Source of the DNA: a bacterium
GTDB lineage: Bacteria; SAR324; XYD2-FULL-50-16
Reading direction: 5' to 3'
Length of the DNA: 64,000 nt
NCBI GenBank assembly: GCA_024275165.1
Contig: JAJRZQ010000038.1
Coordinates: 62,001-126,000 of the forward strand
Part shown: piece after piece, positions 27,942-37,688 of the stretch
How the letters are laid out: each line of letters starts with the position of its first letter
Position numbering within the stretch: the stretch's first letter is position 1
The notes under the pieces: model-generated
The model's database searches: none
The model's input: only the letters and a program-made list of their open reading frames with translations
What the model was told of the DNA's origin: nothing
Position numbers and translations under genes: made by a program

Positions 27942-29048
27942 ATGATCCAATCCCGTAAAAAACCGCAGCGCCTTCTTGCGAGATGCCTGATCGCAGTCGG
28001 TTTACTCTTTGGCTTAAGTGGCACCACCTGGGCCGAGGAAGTACAACATCTGCGCTATTCCGTGCGGGCTTTAGGCATGGGCAATGCCTTTATTGCCTCA
28101 GTGAATGACGAATTTTCCCTCTACTACAACCCCGCGGGGTTGGAATCAGTGAAAAACTACACCTTTGAAGCTCTTTCTGTGGGAGCGGCGGTCAACCAAA
28201 ACCTACTGGATATCGCGCAGGCTTCGGGTAGCGACGCAACCGCCTTGTTGGGGCAAATCACGGGCAATAAAATCTACTTCGAAGGCAATGGTTCCTTCTT
28301 GAGTTTTACCGCTCCGGGCTGGGGTTGGTCGCTTTTCAGTAGTATCGTGTTGGACGGAACGGTACACAATCCGGTGGTACCTTATATTACCACCAACGCT
28401 TATGCTCAGGCGGGGGGGGTTTTTGGCCTCTCCATGAACTTTGATGACGGCCTGCTCGATGTAGGGGCGAGCATCAAGCAAGTCAGCCGGGCCGGCATCG
28501 GCACCACGCTGCACATTGTCGATTTTTTAGACCCGAACTTAGAACAAAATCTGCGAGATCAGTTTGAGACCGGGGCTCCGCAAAAGTCGGTCGATCTCGG
28601 CGCGACCTATCACATCGAAGATTATTATCTATTTCAAACCAAGGTTTCGGCTGTCTTGCGCAACATCAGCGGGTTGGATTTCGGAACCACGGGGAAAATT
28701 CCCACCACTCTAGACTTCGGCATTGCCTCTGAATCCGAATTTTTCGGGGTCGATGTCTTGCTCGCCGCGGATTTAGTCGATGCGACCTTTAAAACCACAA
28801 AGGTAAAAAGTTTACGCCGCAACCTCAACATCGGTGCGGAGTTTGGTTTGTTCATGCGCTCCAATGGGCACCATGTGATCAGTTATCGTTTAGGGATGAA
28901 AGGCCCTTATCCGAGTTCCGGTTTTACCTTTAATCCTCCCTACATTCCCATCATGATTGATTACGCTCAATGGAGTGAAGAGATCGGCGCGTATTCGGGT
29001 GCCTTGAGAGACCGTAGGCAGGCCGTACAAATCGCTATTAACTTTTGA
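27942..29048 (+). CDS. PorV/FadL-like outer-membrane beta-barrel protein
   Basis: The 368-residue protein has a signal peptide (about residues 1-31, ending WAEE) and then the start typical of PorV/PorQ and UPF0164 barrels: RALGMGNAFIASVNDEFSLYYNPAGL. The rest alternates polar and hydrophobic residues as in beta strands and ends in a C-terminal aromatic (INF), an outer-membrane insertion signal. Relatives act in transport or as shuttle proteins of secretion systems; no type IX secretion core gene is seen here. It leads a run of genes for lipoproteins spaced by 16 and 14 bases. A paralog lies at 54144-55226. Confidence 0.82.
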   Translation: MIQSRKKPQRLLARCLIAVGLLFGLSGTTWAEEVQHLRYSVRALGMGNAFIASVNDEFSLYYNPAGLESVKNYTFEALSVGAAVNQNLLDIAQASGSDATALLGQITGNKIYFEGNGSFLSFTAPGWGWSLFSSIVLDGTVHNPVVPYITTNAYAQAGGVFGLSMNFDDGLLDVGASIKQVSRAGIGTTLHIVDFLDPNLEQNLRDQFETGAPQKSVDLGATYHIEDYYLFQTKVSAVLRNISGLDFGTTGKIPTTLDFGIASESEFFGVDVLLAADLVDATFKTTKVKSLRRNLNIGAEFGLFMRSNGHHVISYRLGMKGPYPSSGFTFNPPYIPIMIDYAQWSEEIGAYSGALRDRRQAVQIAINF

Positions 29049-29064
29049 CTCCCGAAGGATAAAC

Positions 29065-30965
29065 ATGAAACCATTCCAGACTTTAGTTTTGGCTCTTTCG
29101 CTAGCGGTACTCACTGCCTGCGCTAGTCAAGCGAATAAGACTCATGAGGTTTTTTCTCGGGATGACGCGGATTATCAGTTGCTCGCCGAATCCTTAGAGG
29201 ATCTTAAAATCGCGGTCGAATCCGGCTCAGGGGATACCCAATATCGAGCCGTCGTTGCCCTGCGCCACATCAGCAAATTCAACCAAGACCCGGGAAAACG
29301 CGAAATGGCGGTACAGGGTTTGGTGGCCCTCGTCGCTTTTGGGGGTGACAATCAAGTGACCAAAAGAGGCAAAAGCCGCTTAGAATGGATTTTCAATAAG
29401 GGCAGCCGCGCGTTGCAGGTTGCGGTGATCCACGCTGAGCGGGATTTGGTTACCGGCGACCTCGGTATTACGGAGCGAGATACCTCTTTGTTTAGCGATC
29501 ATGTGGAATTGGAATATCAACTCGCAGATGACGGCGAACGAGAAGATGCGGTAAGTTTTATGGTTGACCTCTTTGAAGAGGGAGACGCGTTCCAGCGCTA
29601 TCATCTTGCCCAGGCCTTCGGTACGATCTTGGCCAATCCAAAACGCTGCTACGAATGGGACAAGGCCGAGGGAAAGGTCGCAACTCCCTCCGGCGATGCT
29701 TCCGCGGATGTAGCCCCTGCAAAGACCGGGGGAGAAACAACGGCCTCCGGATTTGTTTGCGATGAGTGGGATAACGAAGACCAAGAGAGTTGGAAAGAGG
29801 ACCTTTTGAGCGATATAGTTGATCTCTTAGAAGAGCCGGACCTTTCTCCCAGTTCGGCAGCGGCTCTTTTGCTGGCCATGCAGGGCGCGAAACTCGATAA
29901 TCCGAGAACTTTAATTGAAACCCTCCAAGATTTATCCGAAAGTTCCAGTCTCTCTGACGAGAGGCGGCTTCGGGTTGAAGCGGCCCTGGCTCAGGCGCAA
30001 AACCTACATGAGGCGATTTTTACGGCGAGTTTTCGTAAAAAGCGGACTCCTTTAAGTCAAGGCAAAAGGTAAACGCGGCAACGAGTTTAGACGCGACGAC
30101 CCAGGCTAAGCTGCTGGAAAACGAAAAAATGCAGGAACTCTTTGGCCAGGACTTAAAAATAGGGGCCCAAAGCTTTACCAGAAACCCCAATTACGCCAAC
30201 CTCTCTAAATATTCAGAAAAAGCCTTTTGGGTAAATAACGCGGCTACGATTTTAGAGTACCAACTATTTAAAACCAACCCGGGCCGCACTAAAGAGGTCC
30301 CTTTTGGTTGGCTCTTTTATAGTGGTTATGACAATAGCCCCGAGTCGGTGGAACAAAAAGAGATTATTTATTCTGTTGCCCTTCCCGCCCTCAAACGGGG
30401 GTACCGGATTGGGGGTAAGGGCAACTTGACCGCCCGGCTGACCCAATCGCTCAACCTGACTGAGGAAACCAGTTTGGAAGAAAAAACCCGCCGCTTGAAA
30501 TTGGTCGAGTATTCCTTTGGCAGCATTAAAGCGAAGGGAGAAAACCCCAGCGCTTTGTTGGGCAAATTGAAACAAGGCGCCACAAGTAGCGCACAACTCT
30601 ATGAAAAGAGGCTTTATCTTTTGGCCTTGGCCGGGGCTGTGGGCGAGTTTAAAACGGCAGAGACTCAGGTCTGCAAGCTCATGGGAAACTTTGATGTCTA
30701 TACCCGGCAGATGGTGCGCAATCGGGTGCAAGAGTTTAAGGGCAAGAACCCTTTTGTAACCCCCGAAGGGAAGATCAATCGTAAGGTGTCCTCGGATGAA
30801 AAAGGCCCCCTCTTTTGTGGCGAGCCCCTCTATGCCAATCCGATTTTTCCGGTCTTAGCCAAGGTTGCGGTAGCCGCTCCCCCCCCTCCAGTGGAAGAGC
30901 AGCCGAAAGCACCCGCTGAAAAAGCTCCAAAAGGCGAATCGACTCAACAACCTAAAGCGCAATAA
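29065..30965 (+). CDS. HEAT-like repeat lipoprotein, frameshifted once near 30040
   Basis: The first 335 codons (to 30072) encode a lipoprotein with lipobox LTAC (Cys19), then helical repeats like HEAT/armadillo units. From about 30040 a second frame continues without stop into the ORF to 30965, including 30 in-frame codons upstream of its first ATG (30129), which has only a weak ribosome-binding site. Adding one A to the AAAAA run at 30037-30041 gives a single product of about 633 residues reading FRKKADSFKSRQKVNAATS across the join. The tail (about 600-633) is rich in Pro, Ala and Lys. Function unknown; it sits between a barrel protein and another lipoprotein, suggesting a shared outer-membrane complex. 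Confidence 0.75.
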
Positions 30966-30979
30966 AAGGGATAGGAACC

Positions 30980-32341
30980 ATGTCAAAGATAAACAGCCTA
31001 AAACCAAGGTTTAAGAGCGTTCTGGGGGCTATGCTGATTCCAGTTCTGCTTTTGTCCGCCTGTGGTAAGAGCGACCAGATTGATTGCCAAGTCCAATTGG
31101 ACAAAAAGAGTTTTAAGGAAGTCAGTGAATCCGGCAGTTGCAGCGATTATGAAAGAGCAAGCGCTTATTTGGCGCGCGCGGGTTTTTTGTTTGAAAACTT
31201 TTTAGCGGCCGACGCCTCGAAAAACTTCCGTCATGCCTTAGGGATTCCCGACAGCGCAACCGATTACTCCACCTGGGAGGGGAAAACCTTTTACGAGACG
31301 GCAGCGCAGTTATCCGGAGACGCTACCGGAGACAAGTACGAGGGGAAAACCCGCAGTACCGAACTCATTGAAATCCATTATTTCAATAGTCTTGCCCAGT
31401 TGATGGCCCCGGTATATATCGCCTTGGACTCCGACGCGAATGGAACCATCAGCGATTCGGAGAAAAACAGCTTTTCCAAGCTCAACTCCGGTAGTAACTT
31501 AGGAATAAACGATATCGCCGTCACCGATTATCTGATGTTCGGCAATTATCTTTTGGATTTAAAGAAAGGCACCTGCTATGCGGACAGCAAAAAAGAAGGA
31601 ATCTACTTTTCTAATGGAGGCAGCGGAAGCGATTTAGCGACCTGCGGGTTTCTCACATCTACGGAATTAGCTACTGCCAATGCGGGGGGTACTGTTACAA
31701 AAAGCGGAACCTGCGCGGTGGTTGCCGAGGTGAAATCGCTGCAAAACATGTTCTCTGAGGTCATCCCCGCCGGATCGGGCAATGTGGCCGGTTTGATCAG
31801 CGGTATTGTCAACTCGACCAGCGCCATTGATCGTGATCTGGCCGCTTTGAACTTACCTTCCGACTCGGATTTGCGACAATCGTTGAAAGACTTCAACACA
31901 CAAATGGATAACGGGGGAAGCTGTTCCGGCAACACTTCGGTAACGGAAATCGACCAGATTCTTACCTTGGCTGCCATCTCCCAAAGCACGGTTTTGACCG
32001 ACTATTCTAATGTCAATCAATTGAGGCTCAGTTCATTGAAGACAGCGAGCGACAACGCGGCACCCGCTCCTGGTACGAGCATTGTTGTGGGAACGGGTAA
32101 GATCGTTATTTCCTGCGACAACAGCAGTGACTTGGATGTTCGCTTGATCTTCAGCCAACCGCCAAACAACAGCTTTTTTGCCTATTATAAGCCGGACGCG
32201 ACAGCGGATCAAAACAATAGCGGGATTTACACCACCTTTACCAGTTTGAACAATATCCGGAGAGACGCGGATAAGAAATTGGTTCCCGATACGGCAAATG
32301 ACCAAAAAGTTTCCTTTAAAGAGCTTCTTTGTGCCCAGTAA
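30980..32341 (+). CDS. lipoprotein with an EF-hand-like motif
   Basis: The 453-residue protein has a lipoprotein signal with lipobox LLSAC (Cys28). A DSDANGTISDSE stretch near residue 150 matches a calcium-binding EF-hand loop. The rest is rich in Ser, Asn, Asp and Thr with several scattered Cys pairs, consistent with an exported folded protein. I recognise no enzyme. It is the last gene of the barrel/lipoprotein operon and is followed directly by a strong terminator. It is probably displayed on the outer membrane, on either face. Confidence 0.75.
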   Translation: MSKINSLKPRFKSVLGAMLIPVLLLSACGKSDQIDCQVQLDKKSFKEVSESGSCSDYERASAYLARAGFLFENFLAADASKNFRHALGIPDSATDYSTWEGKTFYETAAQLSGDATGDKYEGKTRSTELIEIHYFNSLAQLMAPVYIALDSDANGTISDSEKNSFSKLNSGSNLGINDIAVTDYLMFGNYLLDLKKGTCYADSKKEGIYFSNGGSGSDLATCGFLTSTELATANAGGTVTKSGTCAVVAEVKSLQNMFSEVIPAGSGNVAGLISGIVNSTSAIDRDLAALNLPSDSDLRQSLKDFNTQMDNGGSCSGNTSVTEIDQILTLAAISQSTVLTDYSNVNQLRLSSLKTASDNAAPAPGTSIVVGTGKIVISCDNSSDLDVRLIFSQPPNNSFFAYYKPDATADQNNSGIYTTFTSLNNIRRDADKKLVPDTANDQKVSFKELLCAQ

Positions 32342-32356
32342 GGGGGCGCGTCAGCT

Positions 32357-32389
32357 AAAAAAAAGCCGCAATGAGCGGCTTTTTTTTTA
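32357..32389 (+). terminator. Rho-independent terminator of the barrel/lipoprotein operon
   Basis: AGCCGC (32364-32369), loop AATGA and GCGGCT (32375-32380) form a stem preceded by eight A and followed by eight T. The A run also makes it functional for lpxD on the other strand. Confidence 0.9.
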
Positions 32390-32404
32390 GTTTTATTTTT
32401 TTGC

Positions 32405-33505
32405 CTAGTCGGGCCTATCTTCTTTTTTCTTCCAGCCCAATCCTTTTAAAAATTGCTCCATCTCTCTTAAACGCTTGAGAATGCCGCTCAACCCCTGCAT
32501 CAAGGCTTCGGTACGCCGCCATTCTTTTAAGGGGCGACCGGGCATGCCGGCTAATTCCTCGCCCTCTTTGGCATTAGCGGTAACCAGGGTGCGGGCGAGC
32601 AGTTTGACCCCTTTGCCGAGTCGCAGGTTGTCTCGAATCCCCGATTGCCCCCCCATCATCAAATTGGCCCCCGTAACCGTGCTGCCGGCAATGCCCGATT
32701 GAGCGGTGATCAGGCTGTCTTGCCCCACCACCACATTGTGGGCAATATGCACGAGGTTATCCAGCTTGCTCCCCTGGCCGATACGGGTTTCATGAAAGCG
32801 AGCCCGATCAACGCAGGCGCAACTGCCGATTTCCACATCGGATTCAATGACCACGCGCCCCACTTGGGGGATTTTAAAATTCTGATACCCCTTGCCCCCG
32901 GGGCGTTGAAAATAGCCGTAGCCATCGCTACCGATCACCGCCCCGGCATGGAGAATAACCCGGTTTTGGATGATCGAAGCTTCACGAACGGAGACATTGG
33001 GATAAAACAAACAATCTTCACCGATTTGGCTATCTTGCATAATGACACAACCGGCCCGAATGAGGGTGCCCTTGCCGATTTCAACCCCGGCATAGATGGC
33101 GACCTGGGCATCAATGCGAACTCCTGGGCCAATTTTAGCGGTGGGGTCGACCCAAGCGGTGGGGTGGATCTCCCCCTCCGCCTTGTTTGCGGGATACAGC
33201 CACGAGGCCGCTTGACAATGAGCCGCCAAGGGGTCGCTGGCAAAAATGGCGTTCATGCCTTGGGGCTGCTTTGTATCCTTGGGCAGAATTACAGCCCCCT
33301 TAAAGCCCTCTAATGGAGCGGTTGACTTGGATTGGCTGGCAAAGACCCCGGTCGGGGTCGGTAAATTGGCCAATTCTTGAGGGTTGTGGATATAAACCAA
33401 GCCGCCTGGTTGCAGGTCCTGTAATCCGCAGAGCTGGTTTATTTCTAAGTCGGGGTTGCCTGCAAAGGGTAAATCGAGAGCCTGAGCGAGTTCTTTGAGA
33501 GTCAT
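32405..33505 (-). CDS. lpxD: UDP-3-O-acylglucosamine N-acyltransferase
   Basis: LpxD adds the N-linked acyl chain in the third step of lipid A synthesis. The 366-residue protein has the N-terminal uridine-binding domain (1-100), a left-handed beta-helix of hexapeptide repeats (about 110-310), the GSDGYGYF motif, [14 protein letters not shown], and the catalytic His in [12 protein letters not shown]. The C-terminal helix (about 320-366) is rich in Leu, Arg and Lys. It stands alone here rather than in the usual bamA-ompH-lpxD-fabZ-lpxA cluster. It converges on the lipoprotein operon with a shared terminator. Confidence 0.96.
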   Translation of the reverse strand: MTLKELAQALDLPFAGNPDLEINQLCGLQDLQPGGLVYIHNPQELANLPTPTGVFASQSKSTAPLEGFKGAVILPKDTKQPQGMNAIFASDPLAAHCQAASWLYPANKAEGEIHPTAWVDPTAKIGPGVRIDAQVAIYAGVEIGKGTLIRAGCVIMQDSQIGEDCLFYPNVSVREASIIQNRVILHAGAVIGSDGYGYFQRPGGKGYQNFKIPQVGRVVIESDVEIGSCACVDRARFHETRIGQGSKLDNLVHIAHNVVVGQDSLITAQSGIAGSTVTGANLMMGGQSGIRDNLRLGKGVKLLARTLVTANAKEGEELAGMPGRPLKEWRRTEALMQGLSGILKRLREMEQFLKGLGWKKKEDRPD

Positions 33506-33646
33506 AAGGTCGATTGATTTTTAGGGTTGGGCCGAGGGAGTATTTTTTCCTGGCCTTGTCTCTCGATTCAAGATAGGTTGAAATTACAGTTCTTCTGATA
33601 TTATTTTAGTTTTCCTCTGGATTTGTCCAGCTTTTTTGGGTTTGTG

Positions 33647-34195
33647 ATGCACCTGCCAGATATTTGCAGACAGCCGATTAAGATTCGGGTTGTTTATCTT
33701 TCCTTGATCAGCTATATGGCTCGGATTGATCAAGCGATTGACGAGACCGAGCTCCGTCATTTAACCGATTTGGTGACCCGTTTTCAAATCCCCGCAAAGT
33801 ATAAAGGGCAAATCTTTACCGAGGTTGACCTTTCTGCCAAGGAGGTGGACGAGGGGTTTATGCGGATCGCGGAACGCAAACTCCAATATTCCTTTTTTTT
33901 AGACCTCATTGTGATGGCCATGGCAGATGGCGTATTGATGGAAGAAGAGCGAAAAATGCTCGCGCAGATTCAAAAACTGATTCAAATTTCATCTGTGGAT
34001 ATGCATAACCTGGTTACCTTTGCTCAAACCACCTTGGGGCTGGACCCCAACGCGATGATCGACCCCATGTATTCTTATGTAATTGATAATTTCTTCAATT
34101 GGGCGAGGCAAGCTCAGGTGAAACTTTTTAAACAGACCTCCTTTTCGATTAATCCGCAGATGGACGAGTACTTAAAGGCCCAACTCGGGAATTGA
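33647..34195 (+). CDS. TerB-like helical protein
   Basis: The protein has 182 residues from the ATG at 33647; a TTG eight codons earlier is an alternative start. It is all-helical, with two TerB-type units: LISYMARIDQAIDETELRHL and LDLIVMAMADGVLMEEERKMLAQI, each with an Asp-x-x-I/L-x-x-x-E pattern that in TerB binds metal. The second half has further helices. Its stop TGA directly abuts the ATG of the metallo-beta-lactamase-fold gene (TGAATG), so the two are coupled. It resembles the TerB-like protein at 23455-23883 in type but not closely in sequence. Function unknown. Confidence 0.62.
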   Translation: MHLPDICRQPIKIRVVYLSLISYMARIDQAIDETELRHLTDLVTRFQIPAKYKGQIFTEVDLSAKEVDEGFMRIAERKLQYSFFLDLIVMAMADGVLMEEERKMLAQIQKLIQISSVDMHNLVTFAQTTLGLDPNAMIDPMYSYVIDNFFNWARQAQVKLFKQTSFSINPQMDEYLKAQLGN

Positions 34196-35629
34196 ATGAC
34201 AGGCATTCTGAAAGAAAAAGTTGCGCCTGGGTTATTTTGGGTCGAAGTCCCCGAGCAGGATTTGCGGCTCATGTGCGGAAGTCCTGCCGACGCGATCAAG
34301 CATCTAACCGTCAAGGGACATATCCAAGTCAAAATGCTGGATCAGTTTTATTCCGAGACGGGGCCAAACGCCATCTTAGTGAGTGATCTTTTCGATCAAA
34401 AAGGCCAGTTGGCCAACTTAACCGAATTCCCTCTTTTGCATATTCTCTATAAGCAGGGGTTGATTCTTCCCGGGCACCCCAATCAAAGCATGGGGAAACC
34501 GATTTTAGTGGGGGACCCGGAACAACTACGACGGCAAAAGGACTACTTTTTTCGGGGAAACAGTGGCTTGGTAAAAGTGGAGGAATACAAGCGCTTTAAG
34601 ATACCCCAAGAAGTCGCCGAGGAATGGATTTCCATCAAGCGGCGTTTTGCCTTTGGGCATTTTCCTCAAGCCGATGAGATTTTTGATTGCAAGGATTTAA
34701 GGCGGAGCCCGATTGAGTTGAGGCCCGGTGTGGTGGTGACTCGCTTGGCGGTTAATGTGTTTGAAATCAGTTATCAAGGGACCCGGGTTGAGGTTGATTT
34801 AAACTTAGGTTTAGACGAGCAATATGGGCCGAGCTTTGAATTGCCAAAGATCACCTTGCCGGAAGCGGAATTCGCGGTGGTGCATATTGGTGAGGGCGAT
34901 GGGTGGGACCCAAACCGCCCCTGCCACAGCAGCCTGATTTTGCATCAAGGGCGGCGCTATCTTTTTGACGCGGGGCCGAATATCCAATATGTTCTTTCTT
35001 GCTTGGGGCTGGGGCCCCAAGACTTAGAAGGCGTGATCTTAACCCATGTGCATGATGATCATTTTTCCGGGCTCTATGCCCTGGCCTCGGAAAAGAGAGG
35101 TTTGACCATTTTGGCGGCCCCGAGTGTTTATGCCTCGATGATTTATAAGTTTTCCAGCTTAGTGGGGATCAGTTTGGAAGAGGCGAGCGGGTGGTTTCAC
35201 CATGAATGGCTGCACCCTCAAGCCTGGAACGAGTACAAAGGTTTAGACCTTTTTCCCCACCCCTCTCCCCATCCGATTGACACCACGCTTTTTATGCTGC
35301 GGGCTCAAGGCCCAGAGGGGTATAAAAGCTACGGTCATTACGCCGATATCACCGCTTTGAGTTGGCTTAAAAAAATGTCGGTACTCGATAAGGCGGGGGA
35401 TGGGATTACCCGTGAGTGTTACGAGAATTTAAAACAGGTTTACGCCTTGCCCTTTGATGTGAAAAAAGTGGATGTTGGAGGGCTTCCCATTCATGGGGAG
35501 GCGAAAGATTTTATCGGAGACGGTTCCAAACGCTTGATCTTAAGTCACACCAGTCGCCCTTTAACCCCGGAGCAATTAAAAATTGGGGAGCAGGCCGAAT
35601 TTGGCGAGGTGGATATCCTCATTCCCTAA
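34196..35629 (+). CDS. metallo-beta-lactamase-fold hydrolase with an N-terminal extra domain
   Basis: Residues 220-477 of this 477-residue protein form a metallo-beta-lactamase fold: the HSSLILHQGRRYLFDAG strand pair, the metal motif THVHDDHFSG (HxHxDH), a YGHYADIT segment and a late ILSHTSR. Residues 1-215 form a separate unit with a region reading like a regulatory domain (VPEQDLRLMCGSPADAIKHL) that I do not recognise. Such hydrolases include cyclic-nucleotide phosphodiesterases, nucleases and thioesterases, and the substrate here is open. It is coupled to the TerB-like gene and precedes aroA by 62 bases. Confidence 0.82.
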   Translation: MTGILKEKVAPGLFWVEVPEQDLRLMCGSPADAIKHLTVKGHIQVKMLDQFYSETGPNAILVSDLFDQKGQLANLTEFPLLHILYKQGLILPGHPNQSMGKPILVGDPEQLRRQKDYFFRGNSGLVKVEEYKRFKIPQEVAEEWISIKRRFAFGHFPQADEIFDCKDLRRSPIELRPGVVVTRLAVNVFEISYQGTRVEVDLNLGLDEQYGPSFELPKITLPEAEFAVVHIGEGDGWDPNRPCHSSLILHQGRRYLFDAGPNIQYVLSCLGLGPQDLEGVILTHVHDDHFSGLYALASEKRGLTILAAPSVYASMIYKFSSLVGISLEEASGWFHHEWLHPQAWNEYKGLDLFPHPSPHPIDTTLFMLRAQGPEGYKSYGHYADITALSWLKKMSVLDKAGDGITRECYENLKQVYALPFDVKKVDVGGLPIHGEAKDFIGDGSKRLILSHTSRPLTPEQLKIGEQAEFGEVDILIP

Positions 35630-35691
35630 ACCAACCCCCCCTTGCCCCTTTTTGCGCCCTGCTTTATGCTGGGCTTTTCTTCTGAGATTCC

Positions 35692-37092
35692 ATGAGCCCA
35701 GTTCAAAAAATTCCTCATTTTGGCCCGGTTGCGGGGGTGATTCGTATCCCTGGGTCGAAGTCCATCAGCAATCGAGTCTTGCTCATTGCCGCCTTGGCTC
35801 GGGGGAAAAGCCATCTGCTTGGTTTGTTGCGCTCCGATGATGTCTTGCGCATGCGAGAGGTTTTAGAGCAACTGGGTTGTACTTTTTTTTCCTTTAATCG
35901 GTTTCAAGGTTGCAACGGGCGATTTCAACCTTGTGGAGAGGAGCTTTATATTGAAAACGCCGGTACGGCCGCCCGCTTTTTAACCGCCGCCCTCTGCTTA
36001 GGGGAGGGGAGGTATGTGTTGAGCGGCAATGAGCGGATGCAAAAACGACCGATCCAAGACTTGGTGGAGGCCTTACGGCAGATTGGGGTTTCTGTCGCGG
36101 CTCCTACGGGCTGCCCGCCTGTTGAGCTTAACGCCAAGGGGTTCCCCGGGGGGAAGGTCGTTATTCCCGGGGATAAGTCCAGCCAATATATCAGCGCTTT
36201 GATGATGGTCGCCCCCTACGCTGAGCAAGATACCCTGATTCAGATTCAAGGGGAATTGGTTTCTTCCACCTATGTGGAGATGACCCAAAGGGTAATGGCC
36301 GATTTCGGGGTGGAGGCGCACTGGCTTAAAGATAGGCAAGAAATCCACATCCCCAACCAGCAGCGCTACAACCGCCGTGACTATTGGATTGAGGGGGACG
36401 CTTCCAGCGCCTCTTATTTCTTTGCTCTTGCCGCTATTGCCGGGGGGGAAATATCGGTTCAGGGAATCGAGAAAGCCTCGACCCAAGGGGATTTGGGGCT
36501 GTTGGGCCTGTTGGAGGAAATGGGCTGTGTAGTTCAATGGAAACAAGAAGGCCTTGTCGAGGCCTGGGAGACGGAAAAAAAAGAATGGATGGAACCTGCG
36601 GTAGTTATTTCCCGCTCTTTAAATGCCCCCTTAAAGGCGGTATGGGTCGACATGAATTCCATGAGTGATGTGGCCCCCACCCTGGCCGTGGTCGCTTTGT
36701 TTGCCGAGGGAGAAACGAGGATCACCAATGTGGCAAACATGCGAATCAAGGAATGCGACCGCCTGTTTGCCCTGTATCGTGAACTGAAGCGACTGGGGGC
36801 GGAGGTCTATCCCATGCGGGGAAAGCAAGTTTTGAGAGATCAAGGGCTCAATGAGTTGAACAAGGGAGAAGAGCTCGCAGACCAACCCGATGGCCTGGCC
36901 ATTGTGGGGGATCCCACGGCAAAGCGCTATCACGGGGCGGAGCTGGATACCTACGACGATCATCGCATGGCCATGTGCCTTTCTTTAGCGGGAACCCGCA
37001 TTTTAGGGGTACACATTAAAGACCCCGGTTGCGTATCCAAAACTTTCCCCACCTATTGGGAGGAGTTTCTTTCCTTCGCAAAACCCCTTTAA
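35692..37092 (+). CDS. aroA: 3-phosphoshikimate 1-carboxyvinyltransferase (EPSP synthase)
   Basis: This enzyme joins shikimate 3-phosphate and PEP in the shikimate pathway. The 466-residue protein has the PGSKSISNR motif (K23, S24, R28), NAGTAARFLTAA (89-100), a catalytic Asp in VDMNSMSD, IKECDRL and TYDDHRMAM. The residue matching E. coli Pro101 is Phe96; Gly96 and Thr97 are conserved as G91 and T92. Pro101 variants are known to alter glyphosate sensitivity, and RF at this site is also seen in fungal AROM-type enzymes. Compared with E. coli it carries insertions around residues 280-300 and 375-405. A methyltransferase gene follows after two bases. Confidence 0.96.
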   Translation: MSPVQKIPHFGPVAGVIRIPGSKSISNRVLLIAALARGKSHLLGLLRSDDVLRMREVLEQLGCTFFSFNRFQGCNGRFQPCGEELYIENAGTAARFLTAALCLGEGRYVLSGNERMQKRPIQDLVEALRQIGVSVAAPTGCPPVELNAKGFPGGKVVIPGDKSSQYISALMMVAPYAEQDTLIQIQGELVSSTYVEMTQRVMADFGVEAHWLKDRQEIHIPNQQRYNRRDYWIEGDASSASYFFALAAIAGGEISVQGIEKASTQGDLGLLGLLEEMGCVVQWKQEGLVEAWETEKKEWMEPAVVISRSLNAPLKAVWVDMNSMSDVAPTLAVVALFAEGETRITNVANMRIKECDRLFALYRELKRLGAEVYPMRGKQVLRDQGLNELNKGEELADQPDGLAIVGDPTAKRYHGAELDTYDDHRMAMCLSLAGTRILGVHIKDPGCVSKTFPTYWEEFLSFAKPL

Positions 37093-37094
37093 GT

Positions 37095-37688
37095 ATGCGG
37101 CTTAACCCCTGGGAAACCCTGTGCATGAACAACCCTCTGCGGAAGTTCATCATGAGGCAGGTGGAATTTTCTCGTTTTCAGGCTCTTTTAAAGGCCGCGG
37201 AGGTGGAGCTGGTTCAAGCCCGTATCTTAGATGTTGCCTGCGGCAGTGGTTATTCGAGTCGGCTTTTGAAACAAGCTTATCACCCCGGTTTGTTGGTGGG
37301 GTTTGATTTGATGGCAGAGCAGGTTGCCTTGGCTCGGCACGAGCCCTTGGATGTGTTGTTTCAGGGGGATTTGTTGCAGCTTCCCTTGACAAATGAATGT
37401 TTTGACGCCGCCTTTGGTTTTGGGGTCTTGCATCATCTTGTGGGGTGGAAGCAGGCAGCGGCAGAATTGCATCGGGTACTGCGCCCCGGGGGGGTGTTGC
37501 TTTTAGAAGAGCCGAATGGTTTGGCCTCCCGTTTTTTTCGTCATTTTGTCCGCTTCGCCATCCCTCCAGCAGGGGAGTTTTCCTTTGCGGAACTCAAAGG
37601 GGAACTGAGTCGGCTTGGTTTTAGGCTTTTAGGGCAAAAAACCATTTGGGCGGCTCCTTTTCAAGCTTTTTTATGGGAAAGGTTATAG
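37095..37688 (+). CDS. class I SAM-dependent methyltransferase
   Basis: The 197-residue protein has the SAM-binding motif [11 protein letters not shown] (45-55), an acidic end of strand 2 (GFDLM), a [13 protein letters not shown] motif and [13 protein letters not shown], as in UbiE/BioC-like methyltransferases. I start at the ATG at 37095, two bases after aroA; the frame is open further upstream but only inside aroA. The substrate is unknown. The last six bases overlap the end of the convergent chemoreceptor gene. Confidence 0.87.
   Translation: MRLNPWETLCMNNPLRKFIMRQVEFSRFQALLKAAEVELVQARILDVACGSGYSSRLLKQAYHPGLLVGFDLMAEQVALARHEPLDVLFQGDLLQLPLTNECFDAAFGFGVLHHLVGWKQAAAELHRVLRPGGVLLLEEPNGLASRFFRHFVRFAIPPAGEFSFAELKGELSRLGFRLLGQKTIWAAPFQAFLWERL

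Noticed and set aside
30129-30965. Independent gene downstream of the HEAT-like lipoprotein
   Set aside because: The frame is coding-like for 30 codons before its first ATG, there is no signal sequence or good ribosome-binding site, and one base added at 30037-30041 joins it to the lipoprotein.
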